Numbered from the stretch's first letter, positions 11,401 to 23,425 are shown. The stretch: 64,000 nucleotides of DNA from Phyto melanocephala (GCA_941918925.1 OW799234.1:41694412-41758411), one strand, 5' to 3'. Numbers and translations: made by a program. The notes: generated from the letters alone by a model not told the origin.

Positions 11401-13290
11401 GAGTCGATTTCAAAACTAAAGCGGGTATATTCACCTCTTTCTCAGGAGCGGAGCTACAGGGGGTGGAATTTGTTAAAATGCCCCTTTAGTATTAAAATAT
11501 TCTAAGTGATATGCGGGCCATTTCCGACATACCTGAATGGGGTTGTGACATATCGGGTAAAAGCTCTTGATGAGTAGATTACAAAACTAAAGCGGGTATA
11601 TTCACTTCTTTCTCAGGAGCGGAGCTACAGGGGGTGGAATTTGTTAAAATGCCCCTTTAGTATTAAAATATTCTAAGTGATATGCGGGCCATTTCCGACA
11701 TACCTGAATGTGGTTGTGACATATCGGGTAAAAGCTCTTGATGAGTAGATTTTAAAACTAAAGCGGGTATATTCACCTCTTTCTCAGGAGCGGAGCTACA
11801 GAGGGTGGAATTTGTTAAAATGCCCCTTTAGTATTAAAATATTCTAAGTGATATGCGGGCCATTTCCGACATACCTGAATGGGGTTGTGACATATCGGAT
11901 GAAAGCTCTTGATGAGTCGATTTCAAAACTAAATCCGGTATATTCAGTTCTTTCTCAGGAGCGGAGCTACAGGGAGTGGAATATGTTAAAATGCCCCTTT
12001 AGTATTTAAATATTCTAAGTGATATGCGGGCCATTTCCGACATACCTGAATGTGGTTGTGACATATCGGGTAAAAGCTCTTGATGAGTAGATTTTAAAAC
12101 TAAAGCGGGTATATTTACCTCTTTCTCAGGAGCGGAGCTACAGGGGGTGGAATTTGTTAAAATGCCCCTTTAGTATTAAAATATTCTAAGTGATATGCGG
12201 GCCATTTCCGACATACCTGAATGGGGTTGTGACATATCGGATGAAAGCTCTTGAGGACTAGATTACAAAACTAAAGCGGGTATATTCAGTTCTTTCTCAG
12301 GAGCGAAGCTACAGGGGGTGGAATATGTTAAAATTACCCTTTAGTATTAAAATATTCTAAGTGATATGCGGGCCATTTCCGACATACCTGAATGGGGTTG
12401 TGACATATCGGGTGAAAGCTCTTGATGAGTCGATTTCAAAACTAAAGCGGGTATATTCAGTTCTTTCTCAGGAGCGGAGCTACAGGGGGTGGAATTTGTT
12501 AAAATGCCCCTTTAGTATTTAAATATTCTAAGTGATATGCGGGCCATTTCCGACATACCTGAATGTGGTTGTGACATATCGGGTAAAAGCTCTTGATGAG
12601 TAGATTTTAAAACTAAAGCGGGTATATTCACCTCTTTCTCAGGAGCGGAGCTACAGGGGGTGGAATTTGTTAAAATGCCCCTTAAGTATTAAAATATTCT
12701 AAGTGATATGCGGGCCATTTCCGACATACCTGAATGGGGTTGTGACATATCGGATGAAAGCTCTTGAGGACTAGATTACAAAACTAAAGCGGGTATATTC
12801 AGTTCTTTCTCAGGAGCGAAGCTACAGGGGGTGGAATATGTTAAAATTACCCTTTAGTGATATGCGGGCCATTTCCGACATACCTGAATGGGGTTGTGAC
12901 ATATCGGATGAAAGCTCTTGATGAGTCGATTTCAAAACTAAATCCGGTATATTCAGTTCTTTCTCAGGAGCGGAGCTACAGGGAGTGGAATATGTTAAAA
13001 TGCCCCTTTAGTATTTAAATATTCTAAGTGATATGCGGGCCATTTCCGACATACCTGAATGGGGTTGTGACATATCGGGTGAAAGCTCTTGATAAGTAGA
13101 TTACAAAACTAAAGCGGGTATATTCAGTTCTTTCTCAGGAGCGGAGCTACAGGGGGTGGAATATGTTAAAATTACCCTTTAGTATTAAAATATTCTAAGT
13201 GATATGCGGGCCATTTCCGACATACCTGAATAGGGTTGTGACATACCGGGTGAAAGCTCTTGATGAGTTAATTACAAAACTAAAACTAGT
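8435..13290 (+). repeat. Foldback left arm array (~29 units of ~170 bp)
   Basis: Each unit carries GCGGGCCATTTCCGACATAC, TGGGGTTGTGACATATCGGG, a TCTCAGGAGCGGAGCTACAG block and AATATTCTAAGTGATATG. The outer six or so units are individually different (173, 173 and about 171 bp steps first). From about 9634 inward the units are nearly identical at 170 bp. One unit near 12850 is shortened. Stop-free stretches in the array are repeats, not genes. Confidence 0.9.
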
Positions 13291-14672
13291 ATGTCGTAAA
13301 GTAAAATTTCAAAGTTACATTTTTAAAATTTTTATTCAAATTTAAATAAACATATAACATAAAAAAACGATGGTATTTAAAAACAAAATAACATACAATA
13401 TAACAAAAATAGAAAAAAACATATAAGAAAACACATTTCACATTTATGCGAATGTATTTAAAAAAAAAACATAACATAAACTAAATTTGATTACAAAACA
13501 TCAAGTTAAAAAAATTATTTTTGTTTCTGAACGTAATTTCAATAATCAATCGATTTCCTCAAGATGACAATGTTTTGCTTAAAATTATTTAAAAAGCCAA
13601 TCCGTACATTCGGATAAAAATACTACAATAATCTAGTCATTGTTATCTCAATACATAGCAAAATTTCAATGTTTTTTTTCTTGATACGAGCTAATAGTAA
13701 AATAATAGTACTATACAAAAACATTTTAATATTACTCTTTAAGATACAGCTGTAAAAGCCGAATATACGCTATAATATGTAACCTTTACAAAGTAAAGTT
13801 TATAAGAAATATGCAGAACGCGAAAATATATGTATTTTAAAAATATTTTTAAATATTCCATATAATCGAATGCTATTGTTTTTGTTAAAACCGTGACTTG
13901 CAAAATTGATGGGCCAAACGTTATTAATTTTTTTATAATTTGTCATCTTGAATAAAATACTCCTCTAAAAATAATTTTTCCTGCAATTTAAATAAAAACT
14001 AACTGCAACGCAATTGAAAACCGATATATTTTTGGATTTAGTGGGTGATATATATATTCTTTTTGAAAAAACATTTTGTGTTGGTGCTTTAGGTATATGT
14101 ATTTTATTTCGAATAACTGCATATTCCTTAATTTTTAACCTATCGTCAGTTGTGTTAATATGAGATAATTTAGTCGAACACATAAGGTTACTTTCATCTT
14201 TACCAAAAACATACTTATATAAATCTGTTGTATCGCAATTATTATTTAAACTTAGATTAATAATGTCAGAACCAATTGATAAATCTACAGGTGTAGTTGC
14301 TTCACAGAACGGAGTTTTGTTAAGTTGTTCGTTTTTATTAATTATGTCCGAAAAGTTTGATGAACACTTTTCTTTTTTAATATCTGTTGAATATATAATC
14401 GAATTATTGGGAAAACTGGCAATTAACTTAATAGAAAATTCATCATTTTCCAGATGTTGCAAGTGGTAAATGGTTTGGGAAGGTTCAACATTATTGCAAA
14501 AAACAGTCATTATAAGGCAATTGCATAGAAGGATTTTTAACATAGTGTTTCTCGTTTTCTATTATATTAATATTATGTAAAAATGAGGATGTTTTGTTCT
14601 GAGATATGACATCATTATTTATATTACACGTTTTTTGGACGGCCATCGAATTACCAGAAATTTCCAGATTTC
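13291..14672. other. Foldback central loop
   Basis: This non-repetitive, very AT-rich DNA lies between the two arms. The first 670 bp (13291-13960) hold no feature I can support. The rest contains the minus-strand ORF described separately. Loop DNA in Foldback elements is often captured sequence. Confidence 0.7.
13965..14543 (-). CDS. Unknown 192-residue protein in the Foldback loop
   Basis: This is the longest open frame of the loop, with ATG at 14543 and stop at 13965. Its first ~17 residues are hydrophobic (MLKILLCNCLIMTVFCNN), which could be a signal peptide. The rest is Asn/Ser/Thr-rich with several N-glycosylation sequons and about nine Cys, and no domain I recognise. No transposase motif (DDE, zinc finger) is visible. 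It may be a captured host fragment, an exon of a larger protein, or a chance ORF in AT-rich DNA; its length in such AT-rich sequence argues mildly against chance. A second open stretch in another frame (14491-14697) runs from the repeat arm into the loop and may be a shadow. Confidence 0.4.
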   Translation of the reverse strand: MLKILLCNCLIMTVFCNNVEPSQTIYHLQHLENDEFSIKLIASFPNNSIIYSTDIKKEKCSSNFSDIINKNEQLNKTPFCEATTPVDLSIGSDIINLSLNNNCDTTDLYKYVFGKDESNLMCSTKLSHINTTDDRLKIKEYAVIRNKIHIPKAPTQNVFSKRIYISPTKSKNISVFNCVAVSFYLNCRKNYF

Positions 14673-17600
14673 CAGGTATGTCGGAAATCGCCCGCATATC
14701 ACTTAGAATATTTTAATACTAAAGGTGCATTTAAACTTATTCCACCCCCTGTAGCTCCGCTCCTGAGAAAGAAGTGAATATACCCGCTTTAGTTTTAAAA
14801 TCTACTCATCAAGAGCTTTCACCCGATATGTCACAACCCCATTCAGGTATGTCGGAAATGGCCCGCATATCACTTAGAATATTTTAATACTAAAGGGTAA
14901 TTTTAACATATTCCACCCCCTGTAGCTTCGCTCCTGAGAAAGAAGTTAATATACCCGCTTTAGTTCTGTAATCTACTCATCAAGAGCTTTCTTCCGATAT
15001 GTTACAACCCCATTCAGGTATGTCGGAAATGGCCCGCATATCACTTAGAATATTTTAATACTAAAGGGGCATTTTAACATATTCCACCCCCTGTAGCTCC
15101 GCTCCTGAGAAAGAACTGAATATATCCGCTTTAGTTTTGTAATCTACTTATCAAGAGCTTTCACCCGATATGTCACAACCCTATTCAGGTATGTCGGAAA
15201 TGGCCCGCATATCACTTAGAATATTTTAATACTAAAGGGGCATTTTAACATATTCCACCCCCTGTAGCTCCGCTCCTGAGAAAGAACTGAATATACCTGC
15301 TTTAGTTTTGTAATCTACTTATCAAGAGCTTTCACCCGATATGTCACAACCCCATTCAGGTATGTCGGACATGGCCCGCATATCACTTAAAATATTTTAA
15401 TACTAAAGGGGCATTTTAACATATTCCACCCCCTGTAGCTCCGCTCCTGAGAAAGAAGTGAATATACCCGCTTTAGTTTTGTAATCTACTTATCAAGAGC
15501 TTTCACCCGATATGTCACAACCCCATTCAGGTATGTCGGAAATGGCCCGCATATCACTTAGAATATTTTAATACTAAAGGGTAATTTTAACATATTCCAC
15601 CCCCTGTAGCTCCGCTCCTGAGAAAGAACTGAATATACCCGCTTTAGTTTTGTAATCTACTCATCAAGAGCTTTCACCCGATATGTCACAACCCCATTCA
15701 GGTATGTCGGAAATGGCCCGCATATCACTTAGAATATTTTAATACTAAAGGGGCATTTTAACAAATTCCACCCCCTGTAGCTCCGCTCCTGAGAAAGAAG
15801 TGAATATACCCGCTTTAGTTTTAAAATCTACTCATCAAGAGCTTTTACCCGATATGTCACAACCACATTCAGGTATGTCGGAAATGGCCCGCATATCACT
15901 TAGAATATTTTAATACTAAAGGGGCATTTTAACAAATTCCACCCCCTGTAGCTCCGCTCCTGAGAAAGAACTGAATATACCGGATTTAGTTTTGAAATCG
16001 ACTCATCAAGAGCTTTCACCCGATATGTCACAACCCCATTCAGGTATGTCGGAAATGGCCCGCATATCACTTAGAATATTTTGATACTAAAGGGGCATTT
16101 TAACATATTCCACCCCCTGTAGCTCCGCTCCTGAGAAAGAACTGAATATAACCGCTTTAGTTTTGTAATCTACCCATCAAGAGCTTTCACCCGATATGTC
16201 ACAACCCCATTCAGGTATGTCGGAAATGGCCCGCATATCACTTAGAATATTTTAATACTAAAGGGGCATTTTAACATATTCCACCCCCTGTAGCTCCGCT
16301 CCTGAGAAAGAACTGAATATACCCGCTTTAGTTTTGTAATCTACTCATCAAGAGCTTTCACCCGATATGTCACAACCCCATTCAGGTATGTCGGACATGG
16401 CCCGCATATCACTTACAATATTTTAATACTAAAGGGGCATTTTAACATATTCCACCCCCTGTAGCTCCGCTCCTGAGAAAGAACTGAATATACCCGCTTT
16501 AGTTTTGTAATCTACTTATCAAGAGCTTTCACCCGATATGCCACAACCCCATTCAGGTATGTCGGAAATGGCCCGCATATCACTTAGAATATTTTAATAC
16601 TAAAGGGGCATTTTAACAAATTCCACCCCCTGTAGCTCCGCTCCTGAGAAAGAAGTGAATATACCCGCTTTAGTTTTAAAATCTACTCATCAAGAGCTTT
16701 TACCCGATATGTCACAACCACATTCAGGTATGTCGGAAATGGCCCGCATATCACTTAGAATATTTTAATACTAAAGGGGCATTTTAACATATTCCACTCC
16801 CTGTAGCTACGCTCCTGAGAAAGAACTGAATATACCCGCTTAAGATTTAAAATCTACTCATCAAGAGCTTTCACCCGATATGTCACAACCCCATTCAGGT
16901 ATGTCGGAAATGGATCGCATATCACTTAGAATATTTTAATACTAAAGGGGCATTTTAACATATTCCACCCCCTGTAGCTCCGCTCCTGAGAAATAACTGA
17001 ATATACCCGCTTTAGTTTTGTAATCTACTCATCAAGAGCTTTCTTCCGATATGTTACAACCCCATTCAGGTATGTCGGAAATGGCCCGCATATAACTTAG
17101 AATATTTTAATACTAAAGGGGCATTTTAACATATTCCACTCCCTGTAGCTCCGCTCCTGAGAAAGAACTGAATATACCCGCTTTAGTTTTGTAATCTACT
17201 TATCAAGAGCTTTCACCCGATATGTCACAACCCCATTCAGGTATGTCGGAAATGGCTCGCATATCACTTACAATATTTTAATACTAACGGGTAATTTTAA
17301 CATATTCCACCCCCTGTAGCTCCGCTCCTGAGAAAGAACTGAATATAACCGCTTTAGTTTTGTAATCTACCCATCAAGAGCTTTCACCCGATATGTCACA
17401 ACCCCATTCAGGTATGTGGGAAATGGCCCGCATATCACTTAGAATATTTTAATACTAAAGGGGCATTTTAACATATTCCACTCCCTGTAGCTCCGCTCCT
17501 GAGAAAGAACTGAATATACCCGCTTTAGTTTTGTAATCTACTTATCAAGAGCTTTCACCCGATATGTCACAACCCCATTCAGGTATGTCGGAAATGGCTC

Positions 17601-18626
17601 GCATATCACTTAGAATATTTTAATACTAAAGGGGCATTTTAACATATTCCACCCCCTGTAGCTCCGCTCCTGAGAAAGAACTGAATATACCCGCTTTAGT
17701 TTTGTAATCTACTCATCAAGAGCTTTCATCCAATATGTCACAACCCTATTCAGGTATGTCGGAAATGGCCCGCATAACACTTAGAATATTTTTAATGTAA
17801 TGGGTCATTTTAACCTATTCCACCCCCTGTAGCTCCGCTCCTGAGAGTAGACTTAATATACCCGTTTTATTTTCGTAATTAACTCCTCGAGGGCTTTCAT
17901 CTGATATATCACAACACGATTCAGGTATGTCCAAAATGGCACGCATAATATTTTTAATACAAGTAGCAAATTTTATATATATTTCCATCCCCTGTTGTGC
18001 CGCTCCTGACAAAGGACTTACTATACCCGTTTCAGTTTTGTATTCTACTGGTCAGGGGCTTTCACCAGATGTGTCACAACCCCATTCAGGTATGTCTAAA
18101 ATGGCCCGCATATCACTTAGAATATTTTTAATACAAGTAGGACTTTTCGTATATTTTCATCCCCTGCAGCGCCGCTCCTGAGAAAGAACTTAATATACCC
18201 GTTTCAGTTTTGTAATCTACTCGTCAAGGGCTTTCACCAGATATGTCACAACCCCATTCAGGTATGTCCAAAATGGCCCGCATAACACTTAGAATATTTG
18301 TAATACAAGTATGATATTTTCATATATTTGCACCCTCTGTAGCGCCGCTCCTGAGAGAGAACCTAATATACCCGATTCAGTTTTGTAATCTACTCAGCCG
18401 GGGCTTTCATCCGATATGTCACAACCTTATTCAGGTATGTCCGAAATGGCCCGTATATCACTTACAATATTTGTAATACAAGTAGGACATTTTTGTATAT
18501 TTCAACCCCCTGTAGCGCCGCTCCTGAGAAAGAACTTAATATACCCGTTTCAGTTTTGTATTCTACTCAGCAAGGGCTTTTACCCGATATGTCACAACCC
18601 CATTCAGGTATGTCCGAAATGGCCCG
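14673..18626 (-). repeat. Foldback right arm array (~23 units of ~170 bp)
   Basis: This is the same unit as the left arm in inverted orientation, seen as AATATTTTAATACTAAAGGG, CTGTAGCTCCGCTCCTGAGA and CAACCCCATTCAGGTATGTC. The outer units (about 17750-18626) mirror the outer units of the left arm variant by variant. The inner ones form an independently homogenised array with fewer units. Confidence 0.9.
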
Positions 18627-18876
18627 CCTGGACGCCTCAAAATGAGCATATTCATAGTCTATAAATTCAAACATAACGTACATTTTTCTAAATTTTTTTT
18701 ATTAATTTTACTTAATTAATTTGTTTTTTATAAATTATTATTATAAAAAGTGAGTTTTTTGGTTTATTTATCAAAAAAATCTTGATTTTTAAAATTTAAC
18801 TTAGTTAACAGAGTGTGGAATGTAGTTAACATTGATGTGGGACGTATTTAACTGACGAATTTATCTTCACACCCTC
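18627..18876 (-). repeat. Foldback terminal unique segment, right
   Basis: This 250-bp inverted counterpart of 8185-8434 ends with CTTCACACCCTC. Confidence 0.85.
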
Positions 18877-18885
18877 TTACAATAC
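18877..18885. repeat. Right 9-bp target duplication of the Foldback element
   Basis: TTACAATAC is identical to 8176-8184. Joining the flanks at one copy restores the subfamily B repeat as seen near 49830-49870. Confidence 0.9.
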
Positions 18886-19044
18886 GCCTACCTTAATGCA
18901 CACTTTCATTGAAAGACTAAATATACGAAAATATTTTAATAGCAAATCGAAGTTACACAGAGAAAGTGATACATAATTTAGTATAAAGCGATTATTGCAT
19001 AGCGAATACTGTTAATAACAAACAAATACATTTTGTGCTGTAAA

Positions 19045-19493
19045 TTGGGTTGTTTCCCGGGAATTTCAGTTATTTAATCTTCCCGAATTCCCGGGATTAT
19101 TTTTCGGGATCCCGGGAAATAAAAAAGGTGGCTTCGATTCGAAAGCAGATGTTTATATTGTTTATATTGAAATTGAATTCTAATGATTTTTATTGATCTC
19201 ATAGCTGAAGTACCTGTATTTTTGTTTTTGTGCTCATATTTGATCTCGTATCTAGAGAATAATATTTTTTTCAATAAAAAATATTTTTACTCAATTTATA
19301 TTTAAATTTAAGTTTCTGTATTAATTTTTATAGCTTTGAAGTTTTTCTTTTACACTTTAAACTATTTTATGGTTTTTAATAAAAAGTTTTTTATTAATTA
19401 AAAACTTTATATTTGTTTTGCAGTGGAATCCCGGTGTATTAAAAAATAAATTTCGCATTCCCGGGAAACAAAAATGTTCGGGAAAAAACCCTA
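19045..19493. mobile_element. hAT-type MITE (449 bp)
   Basis: The flanks GCTGTAAA (19037-19044) and GCTATAAA (19494-19501) form an 8-bp target duplication with one mismatch. The ends are rich in the CCCGGGAA / TTCCCGGG motif and begin TTGGGTT / end AACCCTA. These features are shared with the larger hAT copies at 40636-41904 and 52874-54170. It has no coding sequence. Confidence 0.75.
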
Positions 19494-19567
19494 GCTATAA
19501 AAGAACGAAAATTGGTGGTGGGTATAAAAGATTCGGCACAGCCGAATATAGTGCTCTTACTTGTTTT

Positions 19568-19594
19568 TATTAAAATCAATTATCAAAAAATTGA
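19568..19594. other. Spacer after the subfamily B element
   Basis: A short AT-rich junction with no feature. Confidence 0.3.
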
Positions 19595-20103
19595 CCCGGC
19601 AAACGTTGCTTTGCCATAAAAATTATTTCTAGGAAATATTTTTTACATTAAAAAACTTAAACGATATGTGATTTACTGTATGCAGATCTATCATAATCTA
19701 ATATTTTATCAAAGTCGTTACATTATTTAGGTGAGCCATAAGAGTATGAAAAATAGATGTTGATCGATTATTAAACGTTTACTACTGCATTGACTGGACT
19801 ATAAATTATGTACAATTTGAAGAAAAATTCTGAAAACTATATCGATACAAGTACATAATAAAAAAAAGTGGGCGTTAAAGTAGGCGTGGTAAAAAAAGTA
19901 TCCTGTTATTTATACCAGAGTTCAGCAGTCTGGCCTAATTGAGGGGGCGTGAAAAAAGGCGTGGAGTTGAGGGGTATGAAAAATAGATGACCGATTCTCA
20001 GACCTACCCAACATGCACACAAAATGTCATGAAAATCGGTCAAGCCATTTTGGAGGAGTTTAATCACAAACACCACTACACGAGAATTTTATATGTTAGA
20101 ATT
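19595..20103 (+). repeat. Non-autonomous interspersed repeat of an insect-wide type
   Basis: It starts with ACCCGGCAAACGTTGCTTTG and ends with CGGTCAAGCCATTTTGGAGG ... CACGAGAATTTTATATGTTA. The second block resembles the 3' tail of a repeat seen in many insects, linked to RTE-like retroelements or their non-autonomous partners. That link is from memory and is uncertain. There is no ORF. Confidence 0.4.
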
Positions 20104-20562
20104 AACACGTTGCACGTTGAGGTTTTTGATACCAAAAATGGGAATTAATTGCAAAATTAAATTCAAGAGAATCAAATAAATTTTTGAAGTCGTTAAAAGT
20201 ACAAAACATTCCACGTCACTAGTGTAAAAATTTTGTTATTGACATCTACCGTTAAGTCACTATACAATTTTAAAGTTGGAGTTATTTGACGTTTTCCTCC
20301 CTTTTTTAAAGTGATACTTAAAAATATTTGAATGGAACCTTCAACCTCAGGTTATAAGATTAATTTATGTTTTTTGTTTTTATGTGTAATTTATGTTATT
20401 ATTTTAATTAATTTTCACGGGTAAGCCTATAAATAAGTGGATTTCGGGAAATATGTCGATAAATAGTTGTGAATAAAGCCAAATTAAATAAGTATTTATG
20501 AAAAATTAGTCAGCATTTTTTTGCACATTTTAAAATAAAATTTAAATATATTGTTGCACCTA
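20104..20562. other. AT-rich non-coding DNA
   Basis: No gene or recognised repeat is visible up to the TA at 20561-20562 that flanks the next mariner. Confidence 0.4.
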
Positions 20563-21793
20563 CCGGGTGTTTTTTTTACAGGTTTGTTTTTCGAATAGAG
20601 ATAAAACTGGCATTTTGTGGTCAAATCTGGCAACTCTAATGTCATTTATGTTCAGTTTGGTTTGCCATTTCATCATGAACAGGTTGACAAAAGAACAACG
20701 CTTGCAAATCGTGCAAATTTATTTCGAAAATAACGGTTCAGTTCGCGAAGTTTACCGCAAGCTCCGTCCATTTTATGGTCGACATAATCGTCCATCAGAG
20801 CAATTAATTCGGTTAACCATGGATCGTTTTCGCACTACGTTTACTTTATGTGATAATACGCATCCGCAGAGACGTCGAACAGTGCGCACCGAAGAAACAA
20901 TTGTCGCTGTAGAGCAAAGTGTTGAAGAGGACCCGAATGAATCGATTCGCCACCGTGCACAGCAATTGGAGCTGTGTCCATCAACTTTATGGAAGATTTT
21001 GCGCAAAGATCTTGGCTTGAGACCATGCAATGCGTCGTGATTTTGGTGTATGGGCCGAAAATGAGATTGATCTAGATGCTGATTTTCATCGCAAAATTTT
21101 GTTCAGTGATAAGGCTCATTTTTGGTTGAATGGCTACGTCAACAAGCAAAATTGCCTCATTTGGAGTGAAGAGAATCCACATGCGACCCTTGAGACGCCA
21201 TTACATCCACAAAAACTGACTGTTTGGTGTGCTCTATGGGCTGGTGGAGTCATTGGGCCATACTTCTTCCGAAATAATGCTGGAGAGGCAGTTACCGTTA
21301 ATGGAGACCTGTATAGAGCCATGATAACCGACTATTTTGTTCCCGAATTGGATGGCATGAATGTGGATGAGTTGTGGTTCCAACAAGACGGCGCTACATG
21401 CCACACAGCGCACGCCACAATCGATTTATTGAAGGAAACATTCGATGAGCGCATAATTTCGCGGAATGGACCTGTCAATTGGCCACCAAGATCGTGTGAT
21501 TTGACACCATTGGATTATTTTCTTTGGGGATATGTGAAGTCGCTCGTCTACGCCAACAAACCAGAAACGTTAGGGGAATTGGAAGCCAACATTCGTGGCG
21601 TTATTGCCGACATACGGCCCCATATGCTCGAAAAAGTGGTTAAAAATTGGATCTGGCGACATGTCTGAAATCATATTTAAACATTAATGGCATAAAATTA
21701 TCCTTCCAATAAAGCCAAATTGATGGTCATTAAAACGATTTTCTTGTGTTTTATTTCAATTCGAAGTTCTATACCACTGAAAAAAACACCCGT
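20563..21793 (+). mobile_element. DD41D mariner, near full length (1231 bp)
   Basis: TA duplications lie at 20561-20562 and 21794-21795, with inverted termini CCGGGTGTTTTTTT and ACGGGTGTTTTTTT. The size and single-gene layout are typical of mariner. It is the best guide in the window to the intact form of the damaged copy at 3565-4472. Confidence 0.85.
20675..21668 (+). pseudogene. Mariner (DD41D) transposase with one internal deletion/frameshift
   Basis: Translation from ATG 20675 gives the N-terminal helix-turn-helix region (LTKEQRLQIVQIYFENNGSV) and the second HTH (QLELCPSTLWKILRKDLGLR) up to about 21025. A short deletion then shifts the frame. The catalytic half resumes at 21030 with RRDFGVWAENEI and FSDKAHFWLNGYVNKQN (first Asp). 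WFQQDGATCHTA (second Asp) and CDLTPLDYFLWGYVKSLVY (third Asp) follow, ending at 21668. Forty-one residues lie between the last two Asp. All three catalytic Asp remain; the missing part is roughly a dozen residues of the linker between HTH and catalytic core. An upstream in-frame extension to 20567 lies in the terminal repeat and is not coding. Confidence 0.88.
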
Positions 21794-21795
21794 TA

Positions 21796-22737
21796 CATAT
21801 AAAAAATCAACTTTTTGTAAAAATCAATACAAACATTAGTGTTATTATTGCTTTTGTTTTCATGAGAGCTTGCAAAGTAGATTAAAACATAGTACACGAA
21901 GAAAGGGAAAACAAAACAATAACAATTTTAAACAATAATAGCAACAAAAACAATAATAAACCAGAACAGTTCATATTAGACTTGTTTGACGTACGTTACC
22001 GCGGAAACCCGCGGGCTCCCAATTTTTCCGAAAAGCGTTTCTTGTGTAATTTAAATTGGGTAATTGAGAACGTTCATTTGTTGGTTTTTTGCGTTTTTAA
22101 TTTGTAAAAATATAAAAGGGTGAAAAGATTTTTTTTATTTTTGTAAACAATGGAATATACTATGTTTAAAAATATAAATAGAATTTTTGTAATTAAATTG
22201 TTCTAATAAATAATAAAACATATGCATTTCACTTTAATGTTTGTTCGGACATACTTCAACAAAAATTAAACTTAAAAAAAAAATTGTTGAATTATTTTTT
22301 TTTAGCATAAGCAGAGGTCCAAGCCGTTGGTAAAAAAACGGCGTGGTGGCGGCTAAGTGCAAAAATTACCGGAGGTAGATTGGAGCTGGCTTAAGAAATT
22401 ATTAAAATAAAAAAAAAATGGAAAATGAGTGTTTTAACGAAATAAGTAGTTTTTGCGAAAGTCATATTGTGCAGTCATATCTTTATGATTACAAAAACTT
22501 AGCATTCCACTATTTTATATAACAAGAATATTGATCCAGGATATATTTTAGTAAAAACTCAATATAATTTCTTATATCAAACCTTATAATGATTAAACTA
22601 TTTTAACGTTATCATACAGAAACTTCTATTTCTTATAATAGTAAATTAAATTGATTTCGCATTACCATATATGCACGAATGAAAGCGAGTTAAAAAAAAA
22701 ACAACGACATATGTTAATATGCTTGTTTTAGATCAAC
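21796..22737. other. AT-rich non-coding DNA
   Basis: No ORF of weight and no repeat I can name. A GC-richer block at 22000-22030 (ACCGCGGAAACCCGCGGGCT) is a small palindrome without clear meaning. Confidence 0.4.
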
Positions 22738-23415
22738 TGTTTTGTTGATCAAATGAAAATTGTGTAGTCGCAAGGCTTAGGTGCCAAGCAACTATTTTTG
22801 TTCTTTGTCAAGGCAGTAGCACCAGGACAAATATTATTTTTGTTCTTTGTCAAGGCAGTAGCACCAGGACAAATATTATTTTTGTTCTTTGTCAAGGCAG
22901 TAACACCAGGACAAATATTATTCTGTAACACAAGCACTTGAACTTGGTTACTACGGAGCAGAGAAAACAATTAAACACTTCAATAGGTTTATTATATCTC
23001 TCTCTTTATTAATATAATTTGATTTCTTATATACTAAAATTTTGCTATATTGCATTAAAATAACTAAAATTAATTATTACAGAATATACATTCCAAATGC
23101 CTGACCTAGCACAATGTACTATTGTCTTATTAATTAGTTTACTTTAGTTAATTGCACCTCATATTCAAATTTGTTTACCTTGCAAAAGTTGTGCAATGAA
23201 CTTCACAGAATTATTACTAAACATAAAATACAAGTCAGCAACGTAAAATATGACGTACAAATATATTAAAGCAATTAAATGTGTCAATAATTTAAAATAA
23301 TAATACTCAAATTCTGCATATGAAGCAAAATGGATCACAATTAAATATTAAACGTAACAGTGCTTCAAATGTATGCATATATTGTGTAAATGAACTGTGA
23401 AAAAATGAACATACA
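22738..23415 (-). repeat. BEL/Pao 3' LTR (678 bp)
   Basis: On the plus strand it begins TGTTTTGTTGATCAAATG and ends ATGTTCATTTTTT-complement plus TACA at 23415, giving TG...CA ends. It contains three tandem copies of a 48-bp unit (GTTCTTTGTCAAGGCAGTAG at about 22798, 22846 and 22894). Confidence 0.7.
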
Positions 23416-23425
23416 CCCCGGCGTT
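23416..23425 (-). other. Polypurine tract of the BEL/Pao element
   Basis: CCCCGGCG on the plus strand reads CGCCGGGG on the minus strand, directly before the LTR start TGTATGTTC. It is the expected second-strand priming site. Confidence 0.5.

Larger units (their letters stand above)
8185..18876. mobile_element. Foldback (FB)-like transposon, 10.7 kb
   Basis: Both ends start with GAGGGTGTGAAGATAAATTC in inverted orientation and are flanked by the exact 9-bp duplication TTACAATAC. The arms consist of a 250-bp unique terminal segment and then arrays of a ~170-bp unit in opposite orientation (about 29 left, 23 right), around a 1.38-kb non-repetitive loop. Long modular inverted repeats plus 9-bp duplications are the hallmark of Drosophila FB elements, which are linked to the MULE group. 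The unit here (170 bp) is far longer than the short tandem units of FB. I see no transposase, so it is probably mobilised in trans. Confidence 0.9.
6899..19567 (+). mobile_element. mini-me/DINE-1-like element, subfamily B, copy 1 (interrupted)
   Basis: The left end is ATACCCGCCACC with a short hairpin to GGTGGGGGTAT, then a variant core GACCCCATAAAGTATACATT and a short GTCY tract. The right end is GGTGGGTATAAAAGATTC, a CGGCACAGCCG hairpin and CTTACTTG at about 19562. The element's own sequence occupies 6899-8184 and 18886-19567. Between them is the Foldback insertion, and a hAT MITE is inserted at 19045-19493. The 5'-truncated copy at 48831-50013 has neither insertion and shows the empty sites. 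Confidence 0.8.

Noticed and set aside
8435..13290. CRISPR-like regular repeats
   Set aside because: Units are directly adjacent at ~170 bp with no short unique spacers, in a fly genome, and mirrored in an inverted arm.
13286..13477. 63-codon minus-strand ORF at the loop border
   Set aside because: The composition is Phe/Tyr/Val-rich, as expected of A-rich DNA read backwards, without any motif.
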